A stretch of 64,000 nt of DNA from Streptomyces bicolor (GTDB lineage: Bacteria > Actinomycetota > Actinomycetes > Streptomycetales > Streptomycetaceae), in the NCBI RefSeq assembly GCF_000719285.1, contig NZ_JOFS01000006.1:62001-126000 (forward strand), in the 5' to 3' direction. Position numbers and translations under genes: made by a program. The notes under the pieces were generated by a model, which was not told the DNA's origin, did not search any database, and worked only from the letters and a program-made list of their open reading frames with translations. Of the stretch, positions 31,033 to 40,002 are shown piece after piece (within the stretch, counting starts at the first letter, position 1; every line of letters begins with the position of its first letter).

Positions 31033-32355
31033 TCAGCCGGGGATGTCAGGGGTGTACTCGTCCCGCCCCCACTCGGAGGAACCGAGCGGGTAGTTGTACG
31101 TCGGCCGGCCCACGTTCCCGCTCGTGCGGAACGGTTTGCCCTTGTCGTCGATGCGTACGGTGCCTTTCCGGCCCCCGCTGGACCACTCCAGCTCCAGATA
31201 CCAGCTCACGTTGTGCGCCCGCGCGTCCGCGAAGACGTAGAAGACCTCGGGATCGGACTCGCTCACCTGGTACGGGAAGTCGCGCTGACCGGCCCTGGGG
31301 GAGAGCGCGGGCTGTCCGGCATCGAGGTCCACCCCGAATGACGTCGTCTCCACGTTGCCACCGCACCCGACCCCCATCTGGAAGTCGTTCCAGGCGAGCG
31401 GTGCGCTCTTCTCCACCACCTGCACATGCAGGTCCTCCAGGACGACGGTGGCCTTCCCGGTGCCCTGCACGGTCAGTGCGAGCATCTGCTGCCCGGCGGC
31501 GACCCCGCCGAGCGCGGTGACCCACCCGCGCGCGGTCGGCTCATTCGGCGGCGGCGGCACCTGCTCGGGCTGCCGGTCGACCAGGTAGTGCTGGCTGCAC
31601 GGGTCTTCCCACTTGTACGGATTGACCGCGACGTAGGGCGCGGTGGCCCCGTCCGTGGAACCGCCGCCCTCGGCCGCGCCGCTCCGGGAGGCGGAGACGG
31701 AGGCCGTGGGACTCCCGCTGCCCGAGGGGGTGGAGGACGGCGACGCCGACTCCCCCTTCGCGTCGGCCGACTTGGAGGCGCCGGGACTCTCCTCGACGGA
31801 CCGGGAGGCGCCCGCCCCCACGGACAGCTTCCCGCCCTCGTCGCCATCGCCACCGTCATCGCCGGGCAGGAGATTCACCACGAGCGCCGCCGACACGAGG
31901 ACGGCGGCCACGGCCGCCCCGGCGAGCACGACGGTACGCCGCCGCGCCCAGGGAACCCCCGCCAGGGGCCGCCGCTCACCCTTGGAACCGGCCACGGCCT
32001 CGGCCTCGGCCGCCTCGCTCCCCGACGTCTCGGCCGCGGCGTCCGCCGCCCCGGCCTCCGCCGCCGTCCGCGCCCGCGGTTCCTCCTCCGCAGGGCCCCC
32101 GCCACCCGCTTTCTGCCTGCGCCGGGCATCCGCGAGCACCCACCGCCGGTGCAGTTCCACCAGTTCATCGGGCGTCGCCTTGCACACCCGCGCGAACCGC
32201 TCCACGGGCGCGTAGTCCGTCGGTACGGCGTCCCCGTTGACGTACCGGTGAAGCGTGGACGCACTCGTGTGCAGCCGCTTCCCGAGCACCCCGTAACTGA
32301 GCCCGGACCGCTCCTTCAACTGGCCCAGCAGCTCCGAGAACTCGTCCCCCGCCAC
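31033..32355 (-). CDS. Membrane-anchored HTH protein with extracytoplasmic domain
   Basis: A 440-residue single-TM protein. The N-terminal 75 residues are a helix-turn-helix domain of the Xre type (SGLSYGVLGKRLHTSASTLH). A Glu/Ala-rich segment leads to one TM helix near residues 140-163, a long Ser/Gly/Ala linker, and an extracytoplasmic beta-rich domain with four Cys. The layout suggests a transmembrane sensor-regulator that couples an external signal to DNA binding. GTG at 32355 with GGAGGAAC upstream is the start; the frame continues to 32535 without protein-like character. It converges on the Hsp70 gene. Confidence 0.75.
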   Translation of the reverse strand: MAGDEFSELLGQLKERSGLSYGVLGKRLHTSASTLHRYVNGDAVPTDYAPVERFARVCKATPDELVELHRRWVLADARRRQKAGGGGPAEEEPRARTAAEAGAADAAAETSGSEAAEAEAVAGSKGERRPLAGVPWARRRTVVLAGAAVAAVLVSAALVVNLLPGDDGGDGDEGGKLSVGAGASRSVEESPGASKSADAKGESASPSSTPSGSGSPTASVSASRSGAAEGGGSTDGATAPYVAVNPYKWEDPCSQHYLVDRQPEQVPPPPNEPTARGWVTALGGVAAGQQMLALTVQGTGKATVVLEDLHVQVVEKSAPLAWNDFQMGVGCGGNVETTSFGVDLDAGQPALSPRAGQRDFPYQVSESDPEVFYVFADARAHNVSWYLELEWSSGGRKGTVRIDDKGKPFRTSGNVGRPTYNYPLGSSEWGRDEYTPDIPG

Positions 32356-32581
32356 CGTTCCTCCCTCTCCCCACGTCCCGGACCCACGTTCCAGGGGGCG
32401 GTCGTTCCCCCAGGTCAGAGGCGTCGCAAGCGTTCCAGCGTCCCGGATGCCCCGGCAGTCGTGGCGGGCGGGACGGATCCCCTCACAAGCTTGGGCCATC
32501 CAAGCACGCCGCTCCCGGCACGCCGCTTCCGGCACCCGGTCGAGCGGTCATGCAACACCCGTACCGCACAAGGGGGATCAC

Positions 32582-33334
32582 ATGTCCACACGCACCCACC
32601 GCACCCGCATGCTCGTGGCCGCGGCGCTCACGGCGGCCACGCTGACGCTGACGGCCTGCAACAGTGGAGAGGGCGTCAAGGACGAGGGGGCATCGGCAGG
32701 ATCGGCGGCCACGGCCTCCACCACGCCCTCGCCCAAGGCGAACGCGGGCACCTCGACCGGGACGAGCCAGACCGGCTCGGCGGGCCTGACCTCCGACGGC
32801 TCGACGGGCGGCGCGGCCGGTTCGAGCGGCACAACGGGCGCGTCGGGCTCTACGGGTTCCACAGGCGCGTCGGACTCTACGGGCTCCTCGGGTTCCACCG
32901 GCTCCAACGACTCGGAGCCCACCGTGACCCCCTGCACCCCCGCCTCCACCCGCACGACCGCCACGGAGGTCTCCCGCCCCCTGAACCACCTCCTCCTCAC
33001 CGTCACCAACACCGGCTCAAAGAACTGCAACCTCACCGGCTACCCGGCGGTCCGGTTCGGCGAGGCCCAGTCCGTCCCGCCGGCCATCGAGGACTCCAAG
33101 CCGCAGGCGGTCGTCACGCTGGCCCCCGGTGAGTCGGGTTACGCGAGCGTCCTTCTCTCGGCCGCCGACGGCAGCGGCTCGGGCGGCTACACGGCCAAGT
33201 CCCTCGCGGTCTACTTCGACACGGCCGCGAGCGACGCCGCCCGGCCGTCACTGCCCGCGAAGGGCGTGTACGTCGACGACTCGATCCGCGTCTCGTACTG
33301 GCAGTCGACCATGGCCGACGCCCTGACCTGGTGA
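32582..33334 (+). CDS. DUF4232-type lipoprotein
   Basis: A 250-residue lipoprotein. The signal peptide has the lipobox LTAC with the lipidated Cys at residue 26. A Ser/Thr/Gly linker of about 90 residues (repeats of GSTG and GASG type) extends the globular domain from the membrane. The C-terminal domain shows the DUF4232 pattern: LLTVTNTGSKNCNLTGYPAVRFG with two Cys, and a later GESGYASVLLS. The function is unknown; it is presumably a surface binding domain. It is divergent from the HTH-TM gene and ends 3 bases before the end of the convergent nucleotidyltransferase-like gene. Confidence 0.8.
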   Translation: MSTRTHRTRMLVAAALTAATLTLTACNSGEGVKDEGASAGSAATASTTPSPKANAGTSTGTSQTGSAGLTSDGSTGGAAGSSGTTGASGSTGSTGASDSTGSSGSTGSNDSEPTVTPCTPASTRTTATEVSRPLNHLLLTVTNTGSKNCNLTGYPAVRFGEAQSVPPAIEDSKPQAVVTLAPGESGYASVLLSAADGSGSGGYTAKSLAVYFDTAASDAARPSLPAKGVYVDDSIRVSYWQSTMADALTW

Positions 33335-33337
33335 GCG

Positions 33338-34087
33338 TCACGTCTCCCTGGGTGCTGGACGCATGAGGTCGAGGTCCTCGCCCCATGCGTCCAGCACCTC
33401 GCCGTGTCCCGCCGCTCGGGCAGCGGCCTCGACCAGGGTGAACAACTGCTGCTGCAGCGCTACGTCGCCGGTTGCCGAGATGCGGTCCACGGCATGGAGC
33501 AGTGTGTCGGTCTCCCAGCCCGGTAGCGGATGCCGGGCAAGCTCCCACTCCAGGTACCTGTTGTAGGGGCGGGGGCGACGGTCGAGAGCGAAGAGCAGCT
33601 CGAGCAGGAACCGGATGCTGTCGGCGGCGTCGAGGCGAGCGGCGAGCGCATGGCCGTCCCGGTGGTTCTTGACGGAGCGGTAGAGGGAGTTGGCATAGGC
33701 GTCGAGCAGGCCACTGGCGTCCCGGAACGCCTCGCCGGCGTTCAGCCGGGCCTTGTCGGCGAGGATCCGGGCGATGCCTCCGTCGAGCCGGTCGAGCACG
33801 ACCTGGGCACGGGCGAGGGCGTAGCGCTCGAAACCGGGCATCCCGGCCGCACGGAACTCGGTGAGCGAGACGATGACTAGGTCGAGCCGGGCGGTGCGGT
33901 GGCCCGCGAAACGGGTGAGATCGGTTCTGGCGTCATCGGCGACGATCACATACAGGTCGTGGTCGGAGTGCCGGGTGACCATGCCGTCGTGGGCTCGGGA
34001 ACCCTTGAGGACGAGGCCGACGACGGCTGAATCAGCGGCGGCGAGCTCGACGAACGCGTCGTAGGTGAGCGGCTGCTGAGCAGTCAT
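33338..34087 (-). CDS. Nucleotidyltransferase-fold protein
   Basis: A 249-residue protein with the polymerase-beta-type nucleotidyltransferase signature GLVLKGSRAHDG followed by HSDHDLYVIV, which supplies the metal-binding Asp residues, and a third acidic site in ARLDLVIV. The C-terminal half is helical. Relatives add nucleotides to antibiotics or proteins, but the substrate here is unknown; aminoglycoside resistance is one possibility that the sequence does not prove. The start at 34087 (MTAQQPL) has GAGGAG upstream, and the longer frame to 34420 is not protein-like. Confidence 0.65.
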   Translation of the reverse strand: MTAQQPLTYDAFVELAAADSAVVGLVLKGSRAHDGMVTRHSDHDLYVIVADDARTDLTRFAGHRTARLDLVIVSLTEFRAAGMPGFERYALARAQVVLDRLDGGIARILADKARLNAGEAFRDASGLLDAYANSLYRSVKNHRDGHALAARLDAADSIRFLLELLFALDRRPRPYNRYLEWELARHPLPGWETDTLLHAVDRISATGDVALQQQLFTLVEAAARAAGHGEVLDAWGEDLDLMRPAPRET

Positions 34088-34147
34088 GGTGTGGATCTCC
34101 TCAGCGCCGCCCGCCTCGTTCGCCCGGAGGGGGACGACGTGCGTGTC

Positions 34148-34176
34148 TTGAAGGTGTTCGGCGCGTTTCAGACAGT
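34148..34176 (+). promoter_or_regulatory. HrdB-type promoter candidate
   Basis: TTGAAG, 17 bases, then GACAGT lies upstream of the gene at 34236. The predicted transcription start would be near 34182. Confidence 0.35.
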
Positions 34177-34235
34177 ATGAGTTCGGCTTTGATTCTTGAA
34201 GACCTCGTCGCTGAGGCGTCCCGCAAGGGGTGTTC

Positions 34236-34988
34236 GTGCTGAGGACGTTCATCGCGCAGTATGCCGAGAAGCAGCGGCTCAAGAGGGAGCTGGCGAACCG
34301 CCGTTGGGAGCAGGAAGAGCGCTGGCGTGAGGAGGACCGGGCAGTCGCCCGCGCGGCGCGCGCGGCGAACGAGGTCTCGGCCGTTCGGCACGGCGAGGTG
34401 ATGCGGCGGCTGGCGGGCATCTCCTACGTCACGCTGCACTGCCACGAGGACACGTGGACGTTCATGGCGCGAGCCGCTTTCGGGGCGTGGGAACCGGCCT
34501 GGTCCCAGAGCACGTACGACGCCGGGAACCGGGTCGGCCCCGACGGCAGGCGTCTGAGCATGCTCAGTGTCGATCCGAATCTGCCTCGGGGACGCATCAC
34601 CAAGGGCGCCGACGGGATGCAGGACGTGGTCGTCTCGGGCCACAACCTGGTCCGGATCCTCGATGTGCTCCGCAACGTCGCCAGGGCGGAGGATGCCGCC
34701 CGCGGTGCGCGAGGCAGGGCTCTGTACGAGAGGATCTCGGCGGTGGCCGACATGACGGACCCGGCCGAGCCGGCGGGGAAGACCACCGGGTTCATCGTGC
34801 GCATCGACGACAGCCTGGGCGAGCGGTACATCCGCAGGCCCTCACCGTCCCTGTCCACGCCCGCTATGACAGGGCCCGGGAGGCCCGCCGCCCGGGGCCG
34901 GCGCCGGGAGACGCCCGTCCTGGTGCCGTTCACGGGTCGGCACGAGGCGAAGTCCCCGTCCCCTGAAGACGCCACGCGAGGATCCTGA
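34236..34988 (+). CDS. Hypothetical protein with N-terminal charged coiled coil
   Basis: A 250-residue protein that I do not recognise. The first 60 residues are a highly charged helix, probably coiled coil (KQRLKRELANRRWEQEERWR). A globular part follows with LHCHEDTWTFMARAAFGAWEP and a helix VRILDVLRNVARAEDAARGA, and the last 50 residues are basic and low-complexity. It might be a phage- or defence-associated scaffold, but nothing confirms this. The GTG at 34236 is chosen because AAGGGG lies five bases upstream. A 21-codon frame starting at 34177 overlaps it. Confidence 0.55.
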   Translation: MLRTFIAQYAEKQRLKRELANRRWEQEERWREEDRAVARAARAANEVSAVRHGEVMRRLAGISYVTLHCHEDTWTFMARAAFGAWEPAWSQSTYDAGNRVGPDGRRLSMLSVDPNLPRGRITKGADGMQDVVVSGHNLVRILDVLRNVARAEDAARGARGRALYERISAVADMTDPAEPAGKTTGFIVRIDDSLGERYIRRPSPSLSTPAMTGPGRPAARGRRRETPVLVPFTGRHEAKSPSPEDATRGS

Positions 34989-35029
34989 CAGACCCCCGCT
35001 GCCGGGCCGGCCTCAGGAGCCGGATCTGT

Positions 35030-35061
35030 GTATCGCGGAGCCACCATGGGCTTCGCGATAC
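35030..35061. terminator. Bidirectional stem-loop between convergent genes
   Basis: A 13-bp stem (GTATCGCG...CGCGATAC extended by AGCC/GGCT with one G-T pair) and a 6-base loop lies between the genes ending at 34988 (+) and 35085 (-). Confidence 0.55.
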
Positions 35062-35084
35062 GGCACGGAGGTGCCCGGACCCCT

Positions 35085-36284
35085 TCAGCGCAGCGCGCTC
35101 TTCTCCTGCCACTCGCTCCAGGAGAGGTTCCACGCCCCGAAGCCGTTCCCCGGCGCGACCTCGCCCTTGGTGTCCTTGCCGGTGATCTCGAACGGGTCGC
35201 CCGGCCGCACCTGCCGGTAGAACCAGGACGCGTCCGCGTCGCTCATTCCTATGCATCCGGAACTCTGGTTGGAGTTGCCGAAGTAGCGGGCGTTCCACGG
35301 GGCGGCGTGCGCGTACATGCCCGACCACGTCAGTCGCATCGAGAAGTCGACCATCTTGTTGTAGGCGTCGGCGAGACCCACCGTCTCGGAGTTCATGTTG
35401 ATCGTGCCCTCCTTGGCCATGAGCACGGCGGTTCCACGCCAGGAGCGCTTGTCACCGCCGGGCGTGCCGCCGGAGACCGGTATGCGCCGGACCGTCTCGC
35501 CGTCGCGTACGAGCGTGAGCCGGTGGCGGTCGAGGTCGACCTCGACGATCTGCCGGGCGCCGATCGTGAAGGTGGTCGAGTAGTCGCGTACGAACCAGCC
35601 GCCGGCCGGGCCCGAGTCGGTGCCGTTCAACTCGGCGTTCAGCGTGACCTTGGTTCCGGGCTTCCAGTACGCCTTGGGCCGCCAGTCCACCCGGTCCCGG
35701 CCCGACCAGTCGCGTATCCAGCCCCAGGAGCCCTCGGTGCCGTTCGAGGTGGTGATCTTGAGCTGCTTCTCCACCTCGGCCCGGTTCTTGACCGGGTTGT
35801 CGAAGACCAGGGAGATCGGCTGGGCGACGCCGACGGTGGTACCGGTGCCGGGACGCCAGTCGACCTTGTTGACCCTCTCCGCCGGAGCCGTGGTGAAGGC
35901 CGCCTTGGTGGTCTTGGCGGTCCCGCCCTCGGTCCGGGTCGCCGCCGTCACCTTGTACGCGGCGCCGGGCACGGCCTTGCGGTCGGACACCCAAGTCCGG
36001 CCGTCGGCGGCGACCTTGCCGGCGAGCCGGTGGCCCTCGGCGTCGGTGACGGTCACCGAGGTGAGTGTGCCGCCCGAGGCCGTGACCCGCACGGGCTCGC
36101 CCGCCGGGACCCGTTCTCCCTTGGGCGTGACGGTCACCGTGACCGGGCGGTCGGCGGCGGCACCTGAACTTCCTTTGCTGTCCGGGGCGTTCGGGGAGCC
36201 GCCCGACGAACAGGCGGCGAGCGGTGCCAGCAGGGCGGCCACAACGGCGGCCCGGGCATGGGCGAGTACACGGATGCGTGACAA
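35085..36284 (-). CDS. Lipoprotein L,D-transpeptidase (YkuD) with Ig-like domains
   Basis: A 399-residue lipoprotein of the LdtA/LdtB type found in mycobacteria and Streptomyces. The lipobox PLAAC places the lipidated Cys at residue 25. Two bacterial Ig-like domains follow, then the YkuD catalytic domain with the His326...Ser-x-Gly-Cys344 motif (NQSSGCIGMSDADASW). It forms 3-3 cross-links between mDap residues in peptidoglycan. The start is a TTG at 36284 with GGAGG five bases upstream; no ATG or GTG fits the lipobox, and the longer frame to 36428 lacks signal-peptide character. It is divergent from the FemX-like operon. Confidence 0.88.
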   Translation of the reverse strand: MSRIRVLAHARAAVVAALLAPLAACSSGGSPNAPDSKGSSGAAADRPVTVTVTPKGERVPAGEPVRVTASGGTLTSVTVTDAEGHRLAGKVAADGRTWVSDRKAVPGAAYKVTAATRTEGGTAKTTKAAFTTAPAERVNKVDWRPGTGTTVGVAQPISLVFDNPVKNRAEVEKQLKITTSNGTEGSWGWIRDWSGRDRVDWRPKAYWKPGTKVTLNAELNGTDSGPAGGWFVRDYSTTFTIGARQIVEVDLDRHRLTLVRDGETVRRIPVSGGTPGGDKRSWRGTAVLMAKEGTINMNSETVGLADAYNKMVDFSMRLTWSGMYAHAAPWNARYFGNSNQSSGCIGMSDADASWFYRQVRPGDPFEITGKDTKGEVAPGNGFGAWNLSWSEWQEKSALR

Positions 36285-36491
36285 CAGGGCCTCCGCAAGG
36301 GGCGACAAGATGGTGGATGTTGTGACTGTAGAGCCGGAAAACCCGAGGTCAGCCGCTGCGGAGCAACATGACGGCGGCTGGTGCGGAACGGTCATGGTCC
36401 GGTCACATTTGCCGGACGGAGCGGTCATGGACCGCTGTGAGCCTCCTGTATGTCCCCGCGACAGGCCCGGGGAGAAGGAGAGGCTCAGACT

Positions 36492-37679
36492 GTGTCAGCG
36501 CTGCTCGTGCCGCCCAGCCGCGTGTGCCGACCACGGAACCGGGGCTTCGCCCTGCGCACCATCACCGCGGAGACATACCGCGCCTTCCTCGCGACCCCCG
36601 ACGGCGCCGCGCTCGGCGCCGGTTTCCTGCAGTGCCCGTCCTGGGCCGACGTCAAGGAGGGCTGGCGCGCCCAACTGCTCGGCTGGGGGCCGGACCCGGA
36701 GGCAGGCGCGCTGACGGGCGTGGCCCTGGTGCTGCTACGGCAACTCCCGGGCACCCGCAAGTACTTCGCCTACCTCCCCGAAGGTCCCGTCGCCGACTGG
36801 ACCGACCCCGACATCGACGGCTGGCTCGGCCCGCTGCTGGACCACCTGCGCCACTCGGGCGCGTTCGCCGTGCGCATCGGCCCCTCGCCCGCCTACCGCC
36901 GCTGGGACGCCGCCCTGCTCAAGCCGCTCACCGGCCCGGGCCGACGCCTCGGCGACGTCCTCGCCAGTGAGGTCGACCCGCTCGGCACCGCCGTCGCCGA
37001 GCGGCTGCGGGCCCGTGGCTGGCGCCGCTGCGGAGATGACAAGGACGGCGATGCCCAACCGCGCCACGTCTTCCATGTGCCGCTCGCCGGACGCACCACC
37101 GAGGACCTGTGGTCCGGGCTCAACCAGGAGTGGCGACGCAATGTCCGCCGAGCCCAGAAGGAGGGCGTGGAGGTGGTGGTGGGCAGCGCGGCCGAACTCC
37201 CGGAGTTCTACCGGCTGCTCGGCATCACCGAGCGGCGCGACGGCTTCCGGCTCGGCCGCTCGCTCGCCTACTACGAGCGTCAGTACGCGGCGCTCAACGC
37301 CGAGGAACCGGGCCGGATGAAGCTGTACGTCGCCCGGCACCGAGGAGAGATCCTGGCCGCCCACACGATGATCACGGTGGGCCGCCGGGCCTGGTACCAG
37401 ACCGGCGCCTCGGCCGACCACCGTCGCGAGGTCCGGCCCTCCAACGCCCTGCAGTGGCGGATGCTGCAGGACGCCCACGCCCTCGGCGCCGACGTCTACG
37501 ACATGCGCGGGGTACCCTCCACTCTCGATCCTGGGGAACGTGCGTACGGACTGCTGCGGTGGAAGCTCGGCACCGGAGGGCAGGTCGTCGAGACGTTGGG
37601 GGAATGGGAGAGACCCTTGGGCGGCAGCGCCAACCACACGCTTTACCGCGCCTTCCAGGCGTACCTGAACCGCCGATGA
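36492..37679 (+). CDS. FemX/FemAB-like peptidoglycan bridge aminoacyltransferase
   Basis: A 395-residue protein of two GNAT-like domains, as in FemX (MurM/FmhB) enzymes that add the first bridge amino acid, Gly in Streptomyces, to lipid II from aminoacyl-tRNA. Visible landmarks are FLQCPSWADVKEGW, HVFHVPLAG, the Arg-rich LNQEWRRNVRRAQKEG, and the C-terminal YDMRGVPSTLDPGERAYGLLRWKLGTGG pattern. Start is GTG 36492. The stop overlaps the murJ ATG (ATGA). Cotranscription with MurJ and a two-component system places it in lipid II modification and export. Confidence 0.85.
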   Translation: MSALLVPPSRVCRPRNRGFALRTITAETYRAFLATPDGAALGAGFLQCPSWADVKEGWRAQLLGWGPDPEAGALTGVALVLLRQLPGTRKYFAYLPEGPVADWTDPDIDGWLGPLLDHLRHSGAFAVRIGPSPAYRRWDAALLKPLTGPGRRLGDVLASEVDPLGTAVAERLRARGWRRCGDDKDGDAQPRHVFHVPLAGRTTEDLWSGLNQEWRRNVRRAQKEGVEVVVGSAAELPEFYRLLGITERRDGFRLGRSLAYYERQYAALNAEEPGRMKLYVARHRGEILAAHTMITVGRRAWYQTGASADHRREVRPSNALQWRMLQDAHALGADVYDMRGVPSTLDPGERAYGLLRWKLGTGGQVVETLGEWERPLGGSANHTLYRAFQAYLNRR

Positions 37680-39295
37680 AGCAGATGCAGATCACGAAGG
37701 CGGCCTCTCCGGCCTCCTCCGCAGCACGCGGCAGCGCCGTCATGGCCGCCGGATCCATCGTCGCCCGGGCCACCGGCTTCGCCCGCTCCGCCGTGGTCGC
37801 GGCGGCGCTGGGCACCATCGGGCCGGTCGCCGACGGCTACGCGGTCGGCAACGCCCTTCCCACCATCGTCTACATGCTGCTCCTCGGCGGCGCGCTGAAC
37901 GCCGTCTTCGTGCCCGAGCTGGTCAAGGCCGCCAAGGAGCACGACGACGGCGGCGCCGCGTACACCGACCGGCTCGTCACCGTCTGCGTCCTCGCCCTGC
38001 TGGCGATCACCGCGACCGCGGCGTGGGCGGCGCCCGCGATCGTCGACGCGTACACCGACTACACCGGCGAACAGGCGGCCATGACCACCGCGTTCGCCCG
38101 CTACTGCCTGCCCCAGATCTTCTTCCTCGGCCTGTTCACGCTGCTCGGGCAGGTACTCAACGCGCGCGGCCGGTTCGGCGCGATGATGTGGGCGCCCGTC
38201 CTCAACAACCTCGTCGTCATGACCGTCTTCGGCCTGTACCTGGCGATGGTCATGGGCGGCGGGGACACGCTCACCGCGACCGAGACCGCCGTACTCGGCT
38301 GGGGCACGACCGCCGGCATCGCCGCCCAGGCCCTCGCCCTCGTCCCCGCCCTGCGCGCGGCCCGCTTCCGCTGGCGGCCCCGCTTCGACTGGCGCGGCAG
38401 CGGACTGACCCGCCCCCTGCGCTCGGCCGGCTGGCTGGTGCTGCTGGTTCTGGCCAACCAGGCCGCCTACTGGGTCACCACCCGGCTGGCCACGACCGCG
38501 GGTCTCGACGGCGGCCCCGGATACGGCGCGTACAACAACGCCTATGCCCTGTGGGTCGTACCGCACGGCATCATCACGGTCTCCGTGGTGACCGCGCTGC
38601 TGCCCCGGATGAGCGCGGCCGCCGCCGACGGGGACACCGCCGCCGTGCGCCGCGACGTCTCGCACGCCCTGCGCGTCTGCGCCTCGGCCGTCGTACCCGC
38701 CGCCTGCGCGCTGTTCGCCCTCGCCCCGCCGGTGATGGCCCTCGTCTTCGGGTACGGCAGGACCAGCGCCGCCGACACGGCCGCCATGGCCGGGATCCTG
38801 ATGGCCTTCGCGCCGGGACTGATCGCCCTGTCCGGCCAGTACGTCCTCTCCCGCGCCTTCTACGCGCTCTCCGACACCCGTGCGCCGTTCCTGCTCAACC
38901 TCGTGATCGTCGCCCTCAACGCGGGACTGTCCGTGGTCGCCACGCACCTGCTGCCGGCCCGCTGGGCCGTGACGGGCATGGCGGCGGCGTACTCGCTGGC
39001 GCTGTGCGTCGGTTGGGCGGTGACCGGCCGGGTGCTGAGCCGCCGGCTCGCCGTCGTCCGCCCCCTGCGCTCGTCCGCCGTCGGCGCGCACGCGCGGCTG
39101 CTGCTCGCCGCCGTACCCGCCACCGCGCTTGGCCACTTCGCGGCCGTGGGAACCGCACCGGCGGGGGCGGTGGTCTCCACGATTGCCGGTGCGGTCGTCA
39201 TCGTCCTCACCTTCGCCCTGCTCGCCCGTCCGCTGCGACTCGCCGAACTCGACGCGCTGCTCTCCGGCGTACGCCGGAAAGTGGCCCGGACCTGA
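37676..39295 (+). CDS. murJ: MurJ-type lipid II flippase
   Basis: A 539-residue polytopic membrane protein with about 14 predicted TM helices, matching the MurJ (MviN) family that flips lipid II across the cytoplasmic membrane. The conserved N-terminal region AAGSIVARATGFARSAVVAAALG, the central LNARGRFGAMMWAPVLNNLV, and LSRAFYALSDTRAPFLLN, which carries the family Arg, are all present. It lacks the kinase-like domain seen in mycobacterial MviN. Streptomyces often have more than one MurJ-like gene; this one is tied to the FemX-like gene by an ATGA overlap and lies 23 bases before the response regulator. Confidence 0.88.
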   Translation: MKQMQITKAASPASSAARGSAVMAAGSIVARATGFARSAVVAAALGTIGPVADGYAVGNALPTIVYMLLLGGALNAVFVPELVKAAKEHDDGGAAYTDRLVTVCVLALLAITATAAWAAPAIVDAYTDYTGEQAAMTTAFARYCLPQIFFLGLFTLLGQVLNARGRFGAMMWAPVLNNLVVMTVFGLYLAMVMGGGDTLTATETAVLGWGTTAGIAAQALALVPALRAARFRWRPRFDWRGSGLTRPLRSAGWLVLLVLANQAAYWVTTRLATTAGLDGGPGYGAYNNAYALWVVPHGIITVSVVTALLPRMSAAAADGDTAAVRRDVSHALRVCASAVVPAACALFALAPPVMALVFGYGRTSAADTAAMAGILMAFAPGLIALSGQYVLSRAFYALSDTRAPFLLNLVIVALNAGLSVVATHLLPARWAVTGMAAAYSLALCVGWAVTGRVLSRRLAVVRPLRSSAVGAHARLLLAAVPATALGHFAAVGTAPAGAVVSTIAGAVVIVLTFALLARPLRLAELDALLSGVRRKVART

Positions 39296-39318
39296 CCATC
39301 ACCGAGGGAGAACCGCCG

Positions 39319-40002
39319 ATGCCCCGCGTGCTCCTCATCGAGGACGACCCTTCCGTACGCGAGGGGGTCGAACTCGGTCTGCGCCGCCGCGGCCACGAAG
39401 TACGGGCGGCCGCCACCGGCGAGGCCGGCCTCGCCGCGATGGCCGAATTCCGCCCCGATCTGCTGCTGTTGGACCTGATGCTGCCCGGGATGAACGGCGT
39501 CCAGGTCTGCCGGCAGGTCCGCGAGCGCAGCCAGCTGCCGATCATCATGCTCACCGCGCGCGGCGACGACTTCGACGTGGTCATCGGCCTGGAGGCCGGC
39601 GCCGACGACTACATCGTCAAGCCCGCCCGCACCGAGGTGATCGAGGCCCGGATCCGTGCCGTACTGCGCCGCCTGGACGACGGCGGCGCGGGCCGCCCGG
39701 CCATCGAGTTCTACGGCGAACTCGCCATCGACCGGGTCGGACTGACCGTCACCAAAGCCGGCCGGCCGCTCGCGCTCGCCCCCTCGGAGCTGAAGCTCCT
39801 GCTGCACCTGGCCGCCGCCCCCGAGCAGGTGTTCAGCAGGCAGCAACTGCTGGAGCACGTCTGGGAGCACAGCTACCACGCCGACGCCCGGCTGGTCGAC
39901 GCGTGCGTCGCACGTCTGCGCGGCAAGATCGAGGACGAGGCCGGCAGCCCCCGCTACGTCCAGACCCTGCGGGGCTTCGGCTACCGCTTCGGGCCGCTGT
40001 GA
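39319..40002 (+). CDS. OmpR-family response regulator
   Basis: A 227-residue two-component regulator with receiver domain (phosphoacceptor Asp52 in LLLLDLMLPGMNG, Lys in DDYIVKPAR) and C-terminal winged helix (LAPSELKLLLHLA; RLRGKIEDEAGSPRYVQTLRGFGYRFGP). It overlaps the kinase gene start by 4 bases. Its partner kinase and the operon position with FemX-like and MurJ genes suggest a response to cell-envelope stress. The arrangement is reminiscent of CseB, but nothing in the sequence shows regulation by SigE. Confidence 0.9.
   Translation: MPRVLLIEDDPSVREGVELGLRRRGHEVRAAATGEAGLAAMAEFRPDLLLLDLMLPGMNGVQVCRQVRERSQLPIIMLTARGDDFDVVIGLEAGADDYIVKPARTEVIEARIRAVLRRLDDGGAGRPAIEFYGELAIDRVGLTVTKAGRPLALAPSELKLLLHLAAAPEQVFSRQQLLEHVWEHSYHADARLVDACVARLRGKIEDEAGSPRYVQTLRGFGYRFGPL

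Noticed and set aside
36386..36420. GGAAC sequence upstream of the FemX-like gene as a SigE promoter
   Set aside because: No convincing -10 element lies at 16-18 bases spacing.
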